From: Lacrimispora xylanisolvens | GTDB lineage: Bacteria > Bacillota > Clostridia > Lachnospirales > Lachnospiraceae | DNA: 64,000 nt | Direction of reading: 5' to 3' | Assembly: GCA_017084465.1 (NCBI GenBank) | Contig: CP070896.1 | Location: forward strand, 5,011,501-5,075,500 | In this document: positions 37,703 through 46,979 of the stretch, one piece after another | Layout of the letters: each line of letters starts with the position of its first letter | Numbering within the stretch: position 1 is the first letter of the stretch | The notes under the pieces: model-generated | Databases searched by the model: none | Told to the model about the DNA's origin: nothing | Seen by the model: the letters and a program-made list of their open reading frames with translations, nothing else | Position numbers and translations under genes: made by a program

Positions 37703-38251
37703 ATGAGAAAATCAATGAAATCAATTACATCTCTTTTAACAACCGCTATGCTTATCACAGGAACAGTAGCCATTCCAGCTCAGGCAGCAACAACAGCAGT
37801 AAATCCGACAAAAGCAGCAGCTACAACACAGGCAGGTAAGGCAGGCACAGCAGCCAAGGCAACGGAAGCAGCCAAGACAACAGAAGCAGCAAAAACAACA
37901 GAGGCAGCTAAGACAACAGAGGCAGCAAAAGCTGATTCCGCAAAGGCAGCAGCTGTAAAAACAGATAAGAAAGCCGTTACAAAAAAAGCAGCTAAAGTAA
38001 AGAAACATAAAAAAGCAGCAGCAAAGAAGACCAGTAAGGCTAAAACACATAAAAAAGCAAAAAAGACAAAAGCAGTAAAAAATCAGAAAAAAGCAGCAAA
38101 GGTTAATAATACAACAGCAAAGACAGCAACTAAAAAAGCTGCAGCAACTAAAAAAGCTGCAGCAACTACAAAAACTGCAGCAACTACAAAAACTGCAGCA
38201 ACTACAAAAACTGCAGCTCCTGCAAAAACTGCAACTACTACAAAAAAGTAA
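37703..38251 (+). CDS. Secreted Lys/Ala/Thr-rich repeat protein
   Basis: 182 residues. The signal peptide is MRKSMKSITSLLTTAMLITG, ending AIPAQA. The mature part has three blocks: EAAKTT repeats (~55-80), a very basic KKAAKVKKHKKAAAKK-type segment (~95-140), and AATKKA/AATTKT repeats at the C-terminus. It has the composition of histone-H1-like proteins but is exported. GAAAGGAAG precedes the ATG. It is divergent from a two-component operon with a repeat operator, so envelope-stress-controlled expression is likely. Function is unknown; binding of teichoic acid, DNA or cell wall polyanions is a guess. Confidence 0.8.
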   Translation: MRKSMKSITSLLTTAMLITGTVAIPAQAATTAVNPTKAAATTQAGKAGTAAKATEAAKTTEAAKTTEAAKTTEAAKADSAKAAAVKTDKKAVTKKAAKVKKHKKAAAKKTSKAKTHKKAKKTKAVKNQKKAAKVNNTTAKTATKKAAATKKAAATTKTAATTKTAATTKTAAPAKTATTTKK

Positions 38252-38439
38252 TACATAAGAATATATAAATATTTTTTTCATCATCGACTGCACTATTTAA
38301 TGAATTGAGACAGAATTTTTCTTGTGCTCAGATATATTAATTAGTGCAGTTTTATAAACATATCTATAATTTTAATTAGAAAATCCCACTTGTGTATAGT
38401 GCACAAATAATAACTGCTATTTTAATTAGATTTTACACG
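38252..38439. other. AT-rich intergenic stretch
   Basis: No gene. TTTAATTAGA occurs at 38371-38380 and again at 38421-38430. No terminator was recognised after the repeat protein. Confidence 0.4.
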
Positions 38440-38468
38440 TTGACATAACGCTGTTTTTTCACTATACT
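38440..38468 (+). promoter_or_regulatory. Promoter of the PRD antiterminator-EIIA operon
   Basis: TTGACA (38440-38445), a 17-nt spacer, and TATACT (38463-38468). Confidence 0.85.
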
Positions 38469-38481
38469 TAATCCATTATAA

Positions 38482-38541
38482 GGATTGTTACTCTTTGAGG
38501 CATTACCTGTTTTATTTGGTATGCTTTCAGGGAGTTTTTTT
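38482..38541 (+). promoter_or_regulatory. RAT antiterminator site overlapping a terminator
   Basis: GGATTGTTACTCTTTGAGGC followed by ATTACC (38482-38507) matches the ribonucleic antiterminator bound by BglG/LicT/SacY proteins. Its 3' part (AGGCATTACC) is also the left arm of a terminator with GGTATGCTT (38518-38526) and T7 (38535-38541). The two structures exclude each other, so the gene product downstream should control its own read-through. Confidence 0.85.
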
Positions 38542-38573
38542 GTTTATTACGTACTTTCAAGTGAGGAAATATT

Positions 38574-39410
38574 ATGAAGGTTATAAAAAAGATTAACAAT
38601 AATGTTGCATTATGTGTGGATAATAATAAAAAAGAGTTAATTGCTTTTGGTAAAGGAATAGGTTTTCCCGATATGCCTTATGAGATCAAGGATCTTAGTG
38701 CCATTTCAATGACCTTTTATCGAATGGACCAGAGCTTTTATAAATTATTAGAGGAAATACCAGAGGAAATTTTTGAGGTATCTGCTATCATTGTAAAAAA
38801 GGCGCAAATGACACTGGATTGCAGTTTGAATCCCAATTTACTTCCAGGACTTGCGGATCATATTCATTTTGCATTAAAGCGTATAGAAAAATACAAAGAA
38901 ATGAAAATGCTTTTTTCCTATGACATCGAGCAATTGTATCCCGCAGAAACCTCCTTGGCAAGATATGCAGTTGAGCTGATTGAAAGTAAGCTGTGCGTAA
39001 AGTTACCCGACAGCGAAATAACCAATATCGCAATGCATTTTGTAAATGCAGAAGAAGAAAACATGGTTGAAACCAACGGAGAGTTTCAAACTGATCAGCT
39101 GATTGATGAGGTCACTGGAATGATTGAACAGACATTTGAAACAGAGATAGACCGGGAAGGCTTTAATTATAACAGGTTTGTAATGCATTTCAGATATTTT
39201 TTAAAGCGAATTATAGAAAAAAAACAGTTCATAGATGATAATGGAGCTTTATTTGGAACACTGAAGGGTGAAAAGCCGGAGATCTACGATTGTGCAGTAC
39301 AAATCAGTGACAGAGTGGTTGAACGGCTGCATGCAGAGATAACTCAGGATGAGATACTATATCTGATGATACACATTAATCGGATTATAAAAAATAATAC
39401 AATTAATTAA
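38574..39410 (+). CDS. BglG/LicT-family PRD transcription antiterminator
   Basis: 278 residues. The N-terminal ~55 residues form the CAT RNA-binding domain (MKVIKKINNNVALCVDNNKKELIAFGKGIGF). Two PRD domains follow, with the conserved phosphorylatable histidines in LADHIHFALKR, NIAMHFVNAEE, RFVMHFRYFLKR and LYLMIHINRI. Its leader carries a RAT/terminator pair. It is followed 9 nt later by a lone EIIA, without an EIIB or EIIC gene, an unusual arrangement. Confidence 0.93.
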   Translation: MKVIKKINNNVALCVDNNKKELIAFGKGIGFPDMPYEIKDLSAISMTFYRMDQSFYKLLEEIPEEIFEVSAIIVKKAQMTLDCSLNPNLLPGLADHIHFALKRIEKYKEMKMLFSYDIEQLYPAETSLARYAVELIESKLCVKLPDSEITNIAMHFVNAEEENMVETNGEFQTDQLIDEVTGMIEQTFETEIDREGFNYNRFVMHFRYFLKRIIEKKQFIDDNGALFGTLKGEKPEIYDCAVQISDRVVERLHAEITQDEILYLMIHINRIIKNNTIN

Positions 39411-39419
39411 GGAGATAAA

Positions 39420-39911
39420 ATGGGATTATTTGAAAAAATAGGACAGAAATTCAGCAGCAGAAAAATCGTTTATATGCCGATTACCGGTAAAGTAATTACT
39501 TTAAGCGAAATTAAGGACGGAGTATTTTCAGAAGGCATTCTTGGAAAAGGAGTTGGTATTATACCTGAGGAAGGTATTGTATACGCCCCATTTGACGGAG
39601 AGGTTATTTTGATTGCAGACACAAAGCATGCCATTGGTTTAAAAAGTACACATGGTATAGAACTCATCATACATGTGGGAATGGATACAGTGGAGATGAA
39701 CGGGAAAGGCTTTAGCCAACAGGTAAAAGTCGGAGATTCAATTAAATGCGGACAGCAGATTATGACATTTTCTTTAGAGGAAATAAGTAAAAGCGGTTAT
39801 GCGACTACAACTGCGGTAATTGTTACTAATTCAGATAAATTTAAAACAATTGAAGTTCTTTTAGAAGGCAATCAGGAAAAACAGAAAGAGCTTCTTAGTC
39901 TTTGTATATAG
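39420..39911 (+). CDS. Stand-alone PTS EIIA (glucose family)
   Basis: 163 residues, a complete EIIA-Glc domain (VYMPITGKVITLSEIKDGVFSEGILGKGVGIIP). The active His is in ELIIHVGMDTV, with a second conserved His in DTKHAIGLKS. It accepts phosphate from HPr and passes it to an EIIB, or to PRD histidines. AAGGAG lies 6 nt upstream. No permease accompanies it, so it may serve the EIIBC of another system or act only in regulation. Confidence 0.93.
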   Translation: MGLFEKIGQKFSSRKIVYMPITGKVITLSEIKDGVFSEGILGKGVGIIPEEGIVYAPFDGEVILIADTKHAIGLKSTHGIELIIHVGMDTVEMNGKGFSQQVKVGDSIKCGQQIMTFSLEEISKSGYATTTAVIVTNSDKFKTIEVLLEGNQEKQKELLSLCI

Positions 39912-39999
39912 TTTGAATAAATTCCATTCTCCGTCTTGACGTTTGATGGAAGAATTACGTATAATTAATAAATTGAAGTTTAGAAGGGATACTGTGTGA

Positions 40000-40362
40000 A
40001 TGGGAGATTCAATTAATAAGTGTGATTGTCAGGCGATTAACGAGGAATTGGCAGAAAGAGTGAAATCAGAAATGGAAGACGACGGCTGTTTTTCCCTCCT
40101 TTCCGCATTTTTTAAAATAATCAGCGATGATACCAGAATAAAGATTATGTATGCGTTATCAAAAAGTGAATTATGTGTAAATGATCTGGCTGTAATTTTA
40201 GATATGACGAAATCTGCAATATCTCATCAATTAAGGCTTCTAAAGGGATCAGGCCAGGTAAAATCCAGAAAAGAGGGTAAATTTGTCTATTATTCGTTAG
40301 ACGATGAACACGTATTTGAAATTATAGAGAATGCTTTAATCCATGTAAAGCACCAAAAATAG
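40000..40362 (+). CDS. ArsR/SmtB-type metal-sensing repressor
   Basis: 120 residues. The winged helix is at ~45-105 (DDTRIKIMYALSKSELCVNDLAVILDMTKSAISHQLRLLKGSGQV). The N-terminus has CDC and a later Cys (DDGCFSL), and ELCVNDLA is the CadC alpha3 site with the second Cys replaced by Asn. A soft-metal sensor is plausible but the ligand set is not standard. No metal pump is next to it; a terminator follows. Confidence 0.85.
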   Translation: MGDSINKCDCQAINEELAERVKSEMEDDGCFSLLSAFFKIISDDTRIKIMYALSKSELCVNDLAVILDMTKSAISHQLRLLKGSGQVKSRKEGKFVYYSLDDEHVFEIIENALIHVKHQK

Positions 40363-40370
40363 GATACCAT

Positions 40371-40412
40371 ACAGCGCCTGTGCTTTTGCATAAGGCGCTG
40401 TATTAAAATTTT
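40371..40412 (+). terminator. Rho-independent terminator
   Basis: ACAGCGCCT (40371-40379) pairs with AGGCGCTGT (40393-40401), followed by a T-rich tract. Confidence 0.85.
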
Positions 40413-40507
40413 ATCCAATGATCATATTTTTCTCATAATATTTTGATATGATTGGTTTTAAAACGTTTCGTTTTATAAGATTGCAGGTAAAAAGGGAGGA
40501 AACAGGT

Positions 40508-41208
40508 ATGAAAAGAACAGGACAATCCTAATTGTGGATGACGAAGAAAAAATAGTGGAGGTATTAAAAGCGTATTTAGAAAAAGCAGAATATGAAATCC
40601 TTTATGCTTATGATGGAGCAACGGCTATACAGCTGTTTCGGGAAAATGACGTATCCCTGATGCTATTGGACTTAATGCTGCCGGATATGATGGGAGAAGA
40701 TGTGTGTCATATGATCCGGCTTCACTCCCGGGTACCAATTATTATGCTGACAGCAAAAACAGAGGAAAAAGATTTAATTAACGGACTTAAGATGGGTGCA
40801 GATGATTATATATTTAAACCGTTCAGTCCAAGAACAGTAGTAGCTAAGGTGGAAGCTGTCCTGAGAAGAGTGGAAAGTGATCAGTTAACTGGAGTGCCTG
40901 TTTCATTTCACCAGGGAGATCTGGTCATTGATTTTAAAAATGGAGATGTAAGGGTTCGGGGAGAAGATGCAGGTCTGACACCTACTGAGTATAAGATTCT
41001 GATTACCCTGGCAAAAGCCCCTAACCGGATTTTCACAAGAGAACAGCTGATTATGTATGCCCTTGACAATAATTTTGACGGTTATGACAGAAGTATCGAT
41101 ACTTATATAAAAAGCATTCGCACAAAGATAGAGCATGACAGGAAAAAGCCGGTTTATATTCTCACGGTTCATGGGATGGGATACAAGTTTGCCGGAGAAA
41201 AACCATGA
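40508..41208 (+). CDS. OmpR/PhoB-family response regulator, frameshift at codon 7
   Basis: About 233 residues. The ATG at 40508 has GGGAGG upstream. The frame stops after MKRTGQS, but adding one A at 40524-40525 gives GQILIVDDEEKIVEVL and continuity. The receiver has LMLLDLMLPDMMG (phospho-Asp), MLTAKTEEKD and DDYIFKPF, followed by an OmpR winged helix (PTEYKILITLAKAPNRIFTREQLI ... DTYIKSIRTKIE). It overlaps the kinase start (ATGA). The operon lies directly before VanW and a wall hydrolase, suggesting cell-envelope control. Confidence 0.9.
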
Positions 41209-42597
41209 AAAGAACGTTAAAAAACACACTGATTCTATCCTATTCGGTTCTTGCATTGCTGATTGTTTTCGGATTGAGTTTTTTATTTAATCTGACAGCA
41301 GACAAAATATTTGAAGAGTATGCAAAGAAGCAGCATAAAAAACCAGACTCAGCAGATTATTTCACAAATTGATCAGCTTTATCTTCCAGCTTCCGCAACC
41401 TACGATCTGGAAGGTCTTAAAATAATCGGATATGCTACATTGCAGAACGGAATCCTGATTCATGTACAGACAATTAACAAAGAAATTGATTGGGACATAA
41501 AAAACCATAGAAGACAGGAATGTAATATGGTACTCAGCCATGCAAAAGATTTGATGCAAAGCAGGTATCCTAATTTTAACGGAAGTTATCTGGAAGAAAC
41601 CTATCCTCTGACATATGAAGGTGCAAATACAGGAACTCTGAAAATAGGCTACTATGGTCCCTATTCCCTCAGTGATGATGAGCTGGATTTGCTGAAGAGC
41701 TTAAACCATTCCCTTGTATTAATCGGCTGTGCAGCTCTTTTTATTGTCATTGTCTTAGGATTTTTAATAGCCCGGTTGGTGTCAGAACCAATTACCAGCG
41801 TTATTGATGTGGCTCAGAGAATTGCCGGGGGAGAGTATGGTGCTTTGATAGAGAAAAAATCTCCGGTGCTGGAAACAAGCAGAATGATTGAATCCATTAA
41901 TGAAATGTCACTGGCTCTGAAACTGGAAGAAAAACAAAAAAGCCAGATCACTTCCGATGTAGCCCATGAACTCAGGACGCCCTTAGCCAACTTACAAAGT
42001 CATATGGAAGCCATGATTGACGGTGTATGGGATCCGACGACGGACCGGCTGGAGAGCTGCCATGGAGAAATTCTGCGTCTGGTAGGAATTGTTGAGCAGT
42101 TAAAGGAATTGTACGATTTAGAGAACAGAAATCAGGCTTTGGATCTGTCAGAGTTTGAATTTGGAGATTTATGCAGGGCGGTATTTCGTGATTTTGAAAT
42201 AACTGCAAAAGAAAAAGAGATCAGTCTGATTCGAATTCTTCCAGACAAAGCTCCGGTTTATGGAGATTATTACCGTTTAAAACAATGTATGGTAAATCTT
42301 ATATCCAATGCACTGACCTATACCAGCAGGGGTGGAGAAATTACAGTAGAATATCAGAATCGGGGAAGTGAGGTCCGGATTATGGTATCCGACAACGGGA
42401 TTGGAATACCCGGGGAAGAACTGCCCTATTTATTCGACCGGTTTTACCGGGTTGATAAGTCAAGAAGTAAGAAGACAGGGGGAATGGGAATCGGATTGTC
42501 CATTACAAAGGCAATTGTTGAAAATCATGGAGGAACCATTGAAGCAGCAAACCGGTCTGAAAAAGGGGCTGTATTTACAATGATTCTGCCCCGTTAA
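41205..42597 (+). CDS. Sensor histidine kinase (BaeS-like), one frameshift
   Basis: About 464 residues. The N-terminal helix is TLILSYSVLALLIVFGLSFLF. The frame breaks at A6 (41337-41342); five A join KQHKNQTQQIISQIDQ. An extracellular sensor (~35-145), a second helix (SLVLIGCAALFIVIVLGFLI) and HAMP lead to the HisKA box DVAHELRTPLANLQSHMEA and ATPase boxes NLISNALTYTS, DNGIGIPGEE and GMGIGLSITKAI. Its start overlaps the regulator stop. Confidence 0.9.
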
Positions 42598-42606
42598 TAC
42601 CGTGAG

Positions 42607-42645
42607 AAAAAGAGCATCGTCAGCAGGCCGCTGACGGTGCTTTTT
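42607..42645 (+). terminator. Rho-independent terminator
   Basis: GCATCGTCAGC pairs with GCTGACGGTGC around AGGCC, flanked by A and T5. Confidence 0.88.
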
Positions 42646-42731
42646 CCATCTCCATAAAATCCCCATATTTATATGATAAATTGAAAAACGAGTCTGAATA
42701 TCGCCTATGGTGAAAAAGGAGAGTGTAAAAT

Positions 42732-44306
42732 ATGCGCCAGGATGGCGGTAGAGAAAAAAGGAAATATGGAAAAAAGAGTAAAGTAAAAAATGGTAACAGG
42801 ACACTGCCGGTAATACTTGTGGGATGTATCTTTGCTATGGCAGCACTTTCCATGACGTTTGCTTTCTATAGAATAGAAAAGCAAAAAGAGACAAAAGATC
42901 TGGCCGTTTCCCAGGAAAAAGAAATTATCATAGAAACAGAGACAGAAAAGAAGATTCCTGATGATCTGAAAATTGATGGCATTTCTCTTACAGGGCTAAA
43001 CAAAAAAGAGGCGAAAGAGAAATTACTGGATTATTATCCATGGGATTTAAAACTGAAGTATAAGGAACAGACAATAGTCTTAGATAATCCGCTGTCCGGG
43101 CTTATTGACCAGCAGCTGGAGGATGTTTTTTCACAGAATAAAGGCGGTGAATATAATCTGGACCTGACTGCTGCGAAAGAGGATGTGGTACTTCAGGTAG
43201 AAGATGCCGCCGCTAAGTGGAATAAAAAGCCCCAGAATGCCCAGCTTTCAGGTCGTGACAATAAGAATAACACGTGGATCTATTCAGAAGGCGAGAGCGG
43301 AATACAGATTGACGAAGAAAAAACAGTCAACAAGATCATGAAGCTTATTGTGGAAAAGAGTTTTCAAGGGCAGGTGGAAGCGGAGGTTGAAGTAACATCT
43401 CCTGAATTAACTGTTTCCAAAGCCAGAGAAGCTTACCAGGTAATTGGTACGTTTACCACAACTGCCACAAGCAATCAAAACAGAAACAATAATATCCAGC
43501 TGGCTGTAAATGCATTAGATGGTCTTATTATAAATCCGGGAGAGGAATTTTCGTTTAATAAAACCACTGGAAACCGTACGATACAGCGTGGGTATAAACC
43601 GGCAGGAGCTTATAGAAACGGCGAATTTGTAGAAGAACCGGGAGGCGGAGTATGTCAGGTATCCTCTACTCTTTACAATGCAATCATTGGTTCGGGATTA
43701 ACAACAACAGAGCGTCACCCTCACAGTTTTGAGCCTTCTTATGTAATCCCTGGAGAAGATGCAATGGTAAGTTATGATGGTTATAGCGGACCTGATCTTC
43801 GCTTTGTTAATAACGATACCACTTCCCTTGGAATACGGGCTGTTTTTAAAGATAAGAAGATAACCATTTCCATAATTGCAAGACCGGTTCTGGAAAAAGG
43901 AGTTACGGTATCCATGCGCTCTGAGAAGACAAAGGAATATGATCCGCCAGAGCCAAAATACGAGGAAGACCAGACCCTGCAGTCAGACCAGAATGTGGTA
44001 ATTACACAAGGAGTTAAGGGAAGTACCTGGAAAACCTATTTAGTTACATCAAAAAGTGGCGGAAAGGCAGAAGAAGTCTATCTTCATACCAGTACTTATA
44101 AAGGAAAGCCAGGCCTGGTAAAAAGGAATACAACTGGTGTTGTAATTCCGGCGGAAACAAAGGAGACCATCAAAGAGACGGTCAGAGAGACCGTTATAGA
44201 GGAACCACCTGTGCAATCACAAGAACAGGAAACGAAAGCGGTCGTAAGTCCTTCCATTGCAGAAACGAAAGAGAGCAAAGCCCAGGTTCTGGGACCTGGA
44301 GTATAA
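42732..44306 (+). CDS. VanW-family membrane-anchored protein
   Basis: 524 residues. One N-terminal helix (LPVILVGCIFAMAALSMTFAFY) anchors an extracellular part. Residues ~75-235 resemble the PG_binding_4/YoaR domain. The VanW domain is at ~240-375 (NNNIQLAVNALDGLIINPGEEFSFN ... EEPGGGVCQVSSTLYNA). The C-terminus is Lys/Glu/Thr-rich. The function of VanW is not settled; it is found with cell-wall systems. It follows the two-component operon and precedes a peptidoglycan hydrolase. Confidence 0.92.
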   Translation: MRQDGGREKRKYGKKSKVKNGNRTLPVILVGCIFAMAALSMTFAFYRIEKQKETKDLAVSQEKEIIIETETEKKIPDDLKIDGISLTGLNKKEAKEKLLDYYPWDLKLKYKEQTIVLDNPLSGLIDQQLEDVFSQNKGGEYNLDLTAAKEDVVLQVEDAAAKWNKKPQNAQLSGRDNKNNTWIYSEGESGIQIDEEKTVNKIMKLIVEKSFQGQVEAEVEVTSPELTVSKAREAYQVIGTFTTTATSNQNRNNNIQLAVNALDGLIINPGEEFSFNKTTGNRTIQRGYKPAGAYRNGEFVEEPGGGVCQVSSTLYNAIIGSGLTTTERHPHSFEPSYVIPGEDAMVSYDGYSGPDLRFVNNDTTSLGIRAVFKDKKITISIIARPVLEKGVTVSMRSEKTKEYDPPEPKYEEDQTLQSDQNVVITQGVKGSTWKTYLVTSKSGGKAEEVYLHTSTYKGKPGLVKRNTTGVVIPAETKETIKETVRETVIEEPPVQSQEQETKAVVSPSIAETKESKAQVLGPGV

Positions 44307-44343
44307 TCATACATCGGACAACGGAAAGGATTAAAGATACAGC

Positions 44344-45872
44344 ATGTTGAATATCATAAAAGCACATAAGCAGGCAGTGGTTTTTCTCGCTGCAGCTGCA
44401 TTGTTGGCAGTAGTGTACGCCGTATTTATATATAATCGGCCCACTGCAGATTCTTCAACTCAGCAGAAAGAATCAGCAGCTGCTGCTGCAGACGAGAGCA
44501 GTCCGGTTGTAAAGCTGGAAACAGAAAGTGAACCGGTTTTGCCTGCAACAGAAAGTGAAGCGCAGAAAATCCCCATGCCGGATAATTTAAAAGAGGGTAT
44601 GGAGCATCCTTTTGTTGCAAAATTACAGGAACGGCTGATGGAACTGGGATTTATGGAAAATGATGAACCCACTCTGTTTTACGGACCTGTAACGGCGGGG
44701 GCCATAAAGACCTATCAAAGACAGAATAATCTGACTCAGGATGGAGTCGCGGGCCAGGAGACACTGGCAGCCCTTTCTCTCCGGAAGCAAAATATTATGC
44801 AGTGTCTCTGGGAATCTCGGGAGAAGACGTAAAGCGAATCCAAAACAGACTGTATGAGCTGGGGTATCTGACTAAGAAAAAAGAAGTGAGCGGAGAATTT
44901 AATGAGATAACCCAGAAAGCAGTAATGAAGCTTCAGGAGCTGAACCAGCTGTCAATAGACGGAAAGGTAGGACGGCAGACAATTAATCTGCTTTACAGCG
45001 AAGAGGTAAAACCCGATTATCTGGCGTATGGAGAGAAGAATGATGTAGTACTTGACGCTCAGAAACGTTTAAAAAGTCTCGGTTATTTAACAACTGTGCC
45101 TGATGGTAATTATGGGAATGACACGGTTATGGCGGTAAAACAGTTCCAGTCCAGAAACGATTTGGTTGTAGACGGATTTTTGGGTCCTTCCACCAGAATT
45201 GCCTTAGAACAAGGGGAAGCCACGCCCAATGGGATCGTGCTGGGAGAACAGGGAGAGAACGTAAAGCGGATTCAGGAGCTTTTAAACAAATACGGATATC
45301 TGTCTTCTTCCAATGCTACCGGTTACTTTGGAGAGATAACAGAGCAGGCAGTGAAACGGTTTCAGGCAGACAATGGTCTGAAATCAGACGGATCGGTTGG
45401 AGTACAGACGCTTTCCCTGCTGACAGGAGATAAAGGTGTTAAATCGGGTACGGGCTCCCGCCCCAGTGCAGGATCGTCAGGTAATGGCGTCGGAGGTAAA
45501 ACGGTAAATGGAAATATAAAAGCATTGATTGATGTTGCAGCATCAAAGGTGGGGTCAAAATATGTATGGGGATCAAAAGGCCCAAGCTCCTTTGACTGTT
45601 CCGGTTTTGTTTACTGGAGTCTGAATCAGGTTGGAGTAAGACAGAGCTACCTTACCTCAAGCGGGTGGAAAAGCATGGGAAAATACAAACGCATATCCAA
45701 TTATGACGATATAAAGCCAGGTGATATTGTTGTGGAAAAGGGTCATATGGGAATTGCCGCAGAGGGCGGAAAGGTGATTGATGCTTCTTCAGGCAACGGA
45801 AAAGTAGTTTACCGGCAGCGTTCTGACTGGTGGAGAAACAACTTTATTGTGGCTTGGAGAATATTCGAATAG
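44344..45872 (+). CDS. NlpC/P60 wall hydrolase with four peptidoglycan-binding repeats, one frameshift
   Basis: About 509 residues. An N-terminal anchor (AVVFLAAAALLAVVYAVFIY) precedes an acidic linker and four PG_binding_1 repeats, each with the LQERLMELGF / IQNRLYELGYL / AQKRLKSLGYL / IQELLNKYGYL pattern and a QxxNxLxxDGxxGxxT end. The C-terminal NlpC/P60 domain has the catalytic Cys in SSFDCSGFVYWS and His in EKGHMGIAAEGG. The frame breaks at T3 (44774-44776); four T give LAALFSPEAKYYAVSLG. It is predicted to cleave peptidoglycan stem peptides outside the membrane. Confidence 0.92.
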
Positions 45873-45886
45873 GAAAATTATTTATC

Positions 45887-46013
45887 TTGCTAAATTCATT
45901 CTTTTGTATTATACTATGGTCAAATGGATGGTGATTGCATTTGCAAGCTATACCTGTTTATTATGTTATTGTGGCATTTTTTGCCCATAATACATGGTAA
46001 ACAGGTTTTTTTT
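45887..46013 (+). promoter_or_regulatory. Promoter, RAT site and terminator of the beta-glucoside operon
   Basis: TTGCTA (45887-45892), 17 nt, TATACT (45910-45915). GGATGGTGATTGCATTTGCA then AGCTATACCT (45926-45954) is a LicT-type RAT. Its end forms the left arm of a terminator: ACCTGTTTA (45952-45960) pairs perfectly with TAAACAGGT (45998-46006), with an inner ATTGTGGC/GCCCATAAT stem and T8. Antitermination by the next gene is predicted. Confidence 0.88.
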
Positions 46014-46067
46014 CGCCAAAAAACAGGTACTTGAGGATTATTATTACATTGGACAGGGGTGAGAAGC

Positions 46068-46910
46068 ATGATCATTTACAAAATTTTTAATAACAACGCA
46101 GTCGTAATCAGAGATGAAAACGGGGTGGAGAAGGTTGTTATGGGCTGCGGTCTTGCATTTAAAAAGAAGAATGGAGATGAGCTTGATGAAAGCAAAATCG
46201 ATAAGATCTTTGTTTTGTCTGATCCCTTAATTAACAACCGGTTTCAGGAGCTGGTTGCCAACATTCCCATCGGCTATGTGGAACTGGGAGAAGAGATGAT
46301 TGAATATGCTTCAGAGGTATTAGAGGCAGACTTAAATGATACCATTCATTTATCTTTAATCGATCACATTTATTCTGCCGTGAAACGGTTCCAGGAAGGA
46401 ATCACAATAAAAAACGCCATTTTATGGGATATAAAGAAGTTTTACAAGAAAGAATTTGAGATTGGTTTAAAGGCACTGGATATGATAGAAAAACGTTTTT
46501 CTATCCGCCTGCCGGAAGATGAAGCCGGATTTATCGCCATTCATTTTGTGGAAGCTGTTACGAAAAAAGGCTCCGAAGAGATTCATCAGGTAGCGGAACT
46601 GATTTCAGAGATCACCAATATTGTTTCCTATAATTTTCACTTGTTTTTTAAAGAAGACTCATTATATTATTACCGTTTTATCACTCACTTAAAGTTTTTT
46701 GCCCAGAGACTTCTGGAGGGAAAAACCTATCTTGATGATGAACAGGATGATCTGCTGTTAATCATTAAGAAAAAATATGTGAATGCCTATGAGTGCGCAG
46801 AAAAGATTTGTGAGTTTCTCAGAAAGAAATATAACTACCAGGTATCCAATGATGAAAAACTGTATTTAACGCTTCACATTGAACGAGTTGTTTATAAGAC
46901 TGTTTTATGA
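46068..46910 (+). CDS. licT: LicT/BglG-family PRD antiterminator
   Basis: 280 residues. CAT domain: MIIYKIFNNNAVVIRDENGVEKVVMGCGLAFKKKNG. PRD1 and PRD2 carry conserved His in LIDHIYSAVKRF, FIAIHFVEAV, RFITHLKFFAQR and LYLTLHIERV. The ATG at 46068 is preferred over an upstream GTG because of the AGGGGTGAG spacing. It controls the following EIIBCA and GH1 genes through the RAT in its leader (family knowledge plus seen site). The symbol is by analogy. Confidence 0.92.
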   Translation: MIIYKIFNNNAVVIRDENGVEKVVMGCGLAFKKKNGDELDESKIDKIFVLSDPLINNRFQELVANIPIGYVELGEEMIEYASEVLEADLNDTIHLSLIDHIYSAVKRFQEGITIKNAILWDIKKFYKKEFEIGLKALDMIEKRFSIRLPEDEAGFIAIHFVEAVTKKGSEEIHQVAELISEITNIVSYNFHLFFKEDSLYYYRFITHLKFFAQRLLEGKTYLDDEQDDLLLIIKKKYVNAYECAEKICEFLRKKYNYQVSNDEKLYLTLHIERVVYKTVL

Positions 46911-46979
46911 CAAGATGGTTACATTAGGTTGGCTAAACTTTCATATTTCAAATAAAAAAGAAAAATGGAGGATTTAACA

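Noticed and set aside
37736..38293. A 185-residue Cys/Ser-rich reading frame on the minus strand
   Set aside because: It is the complement of the Ala/Lys/Thr codon repeats of the secreted protein and has no credible start signal.
46925..46942. An iron-box-like TTAGGTTGGCTAA before bglF
   Set aside because: Only short TTAG/CTAA arms match and the gene is a beta-glucoside transporter already controlled by a RAT.
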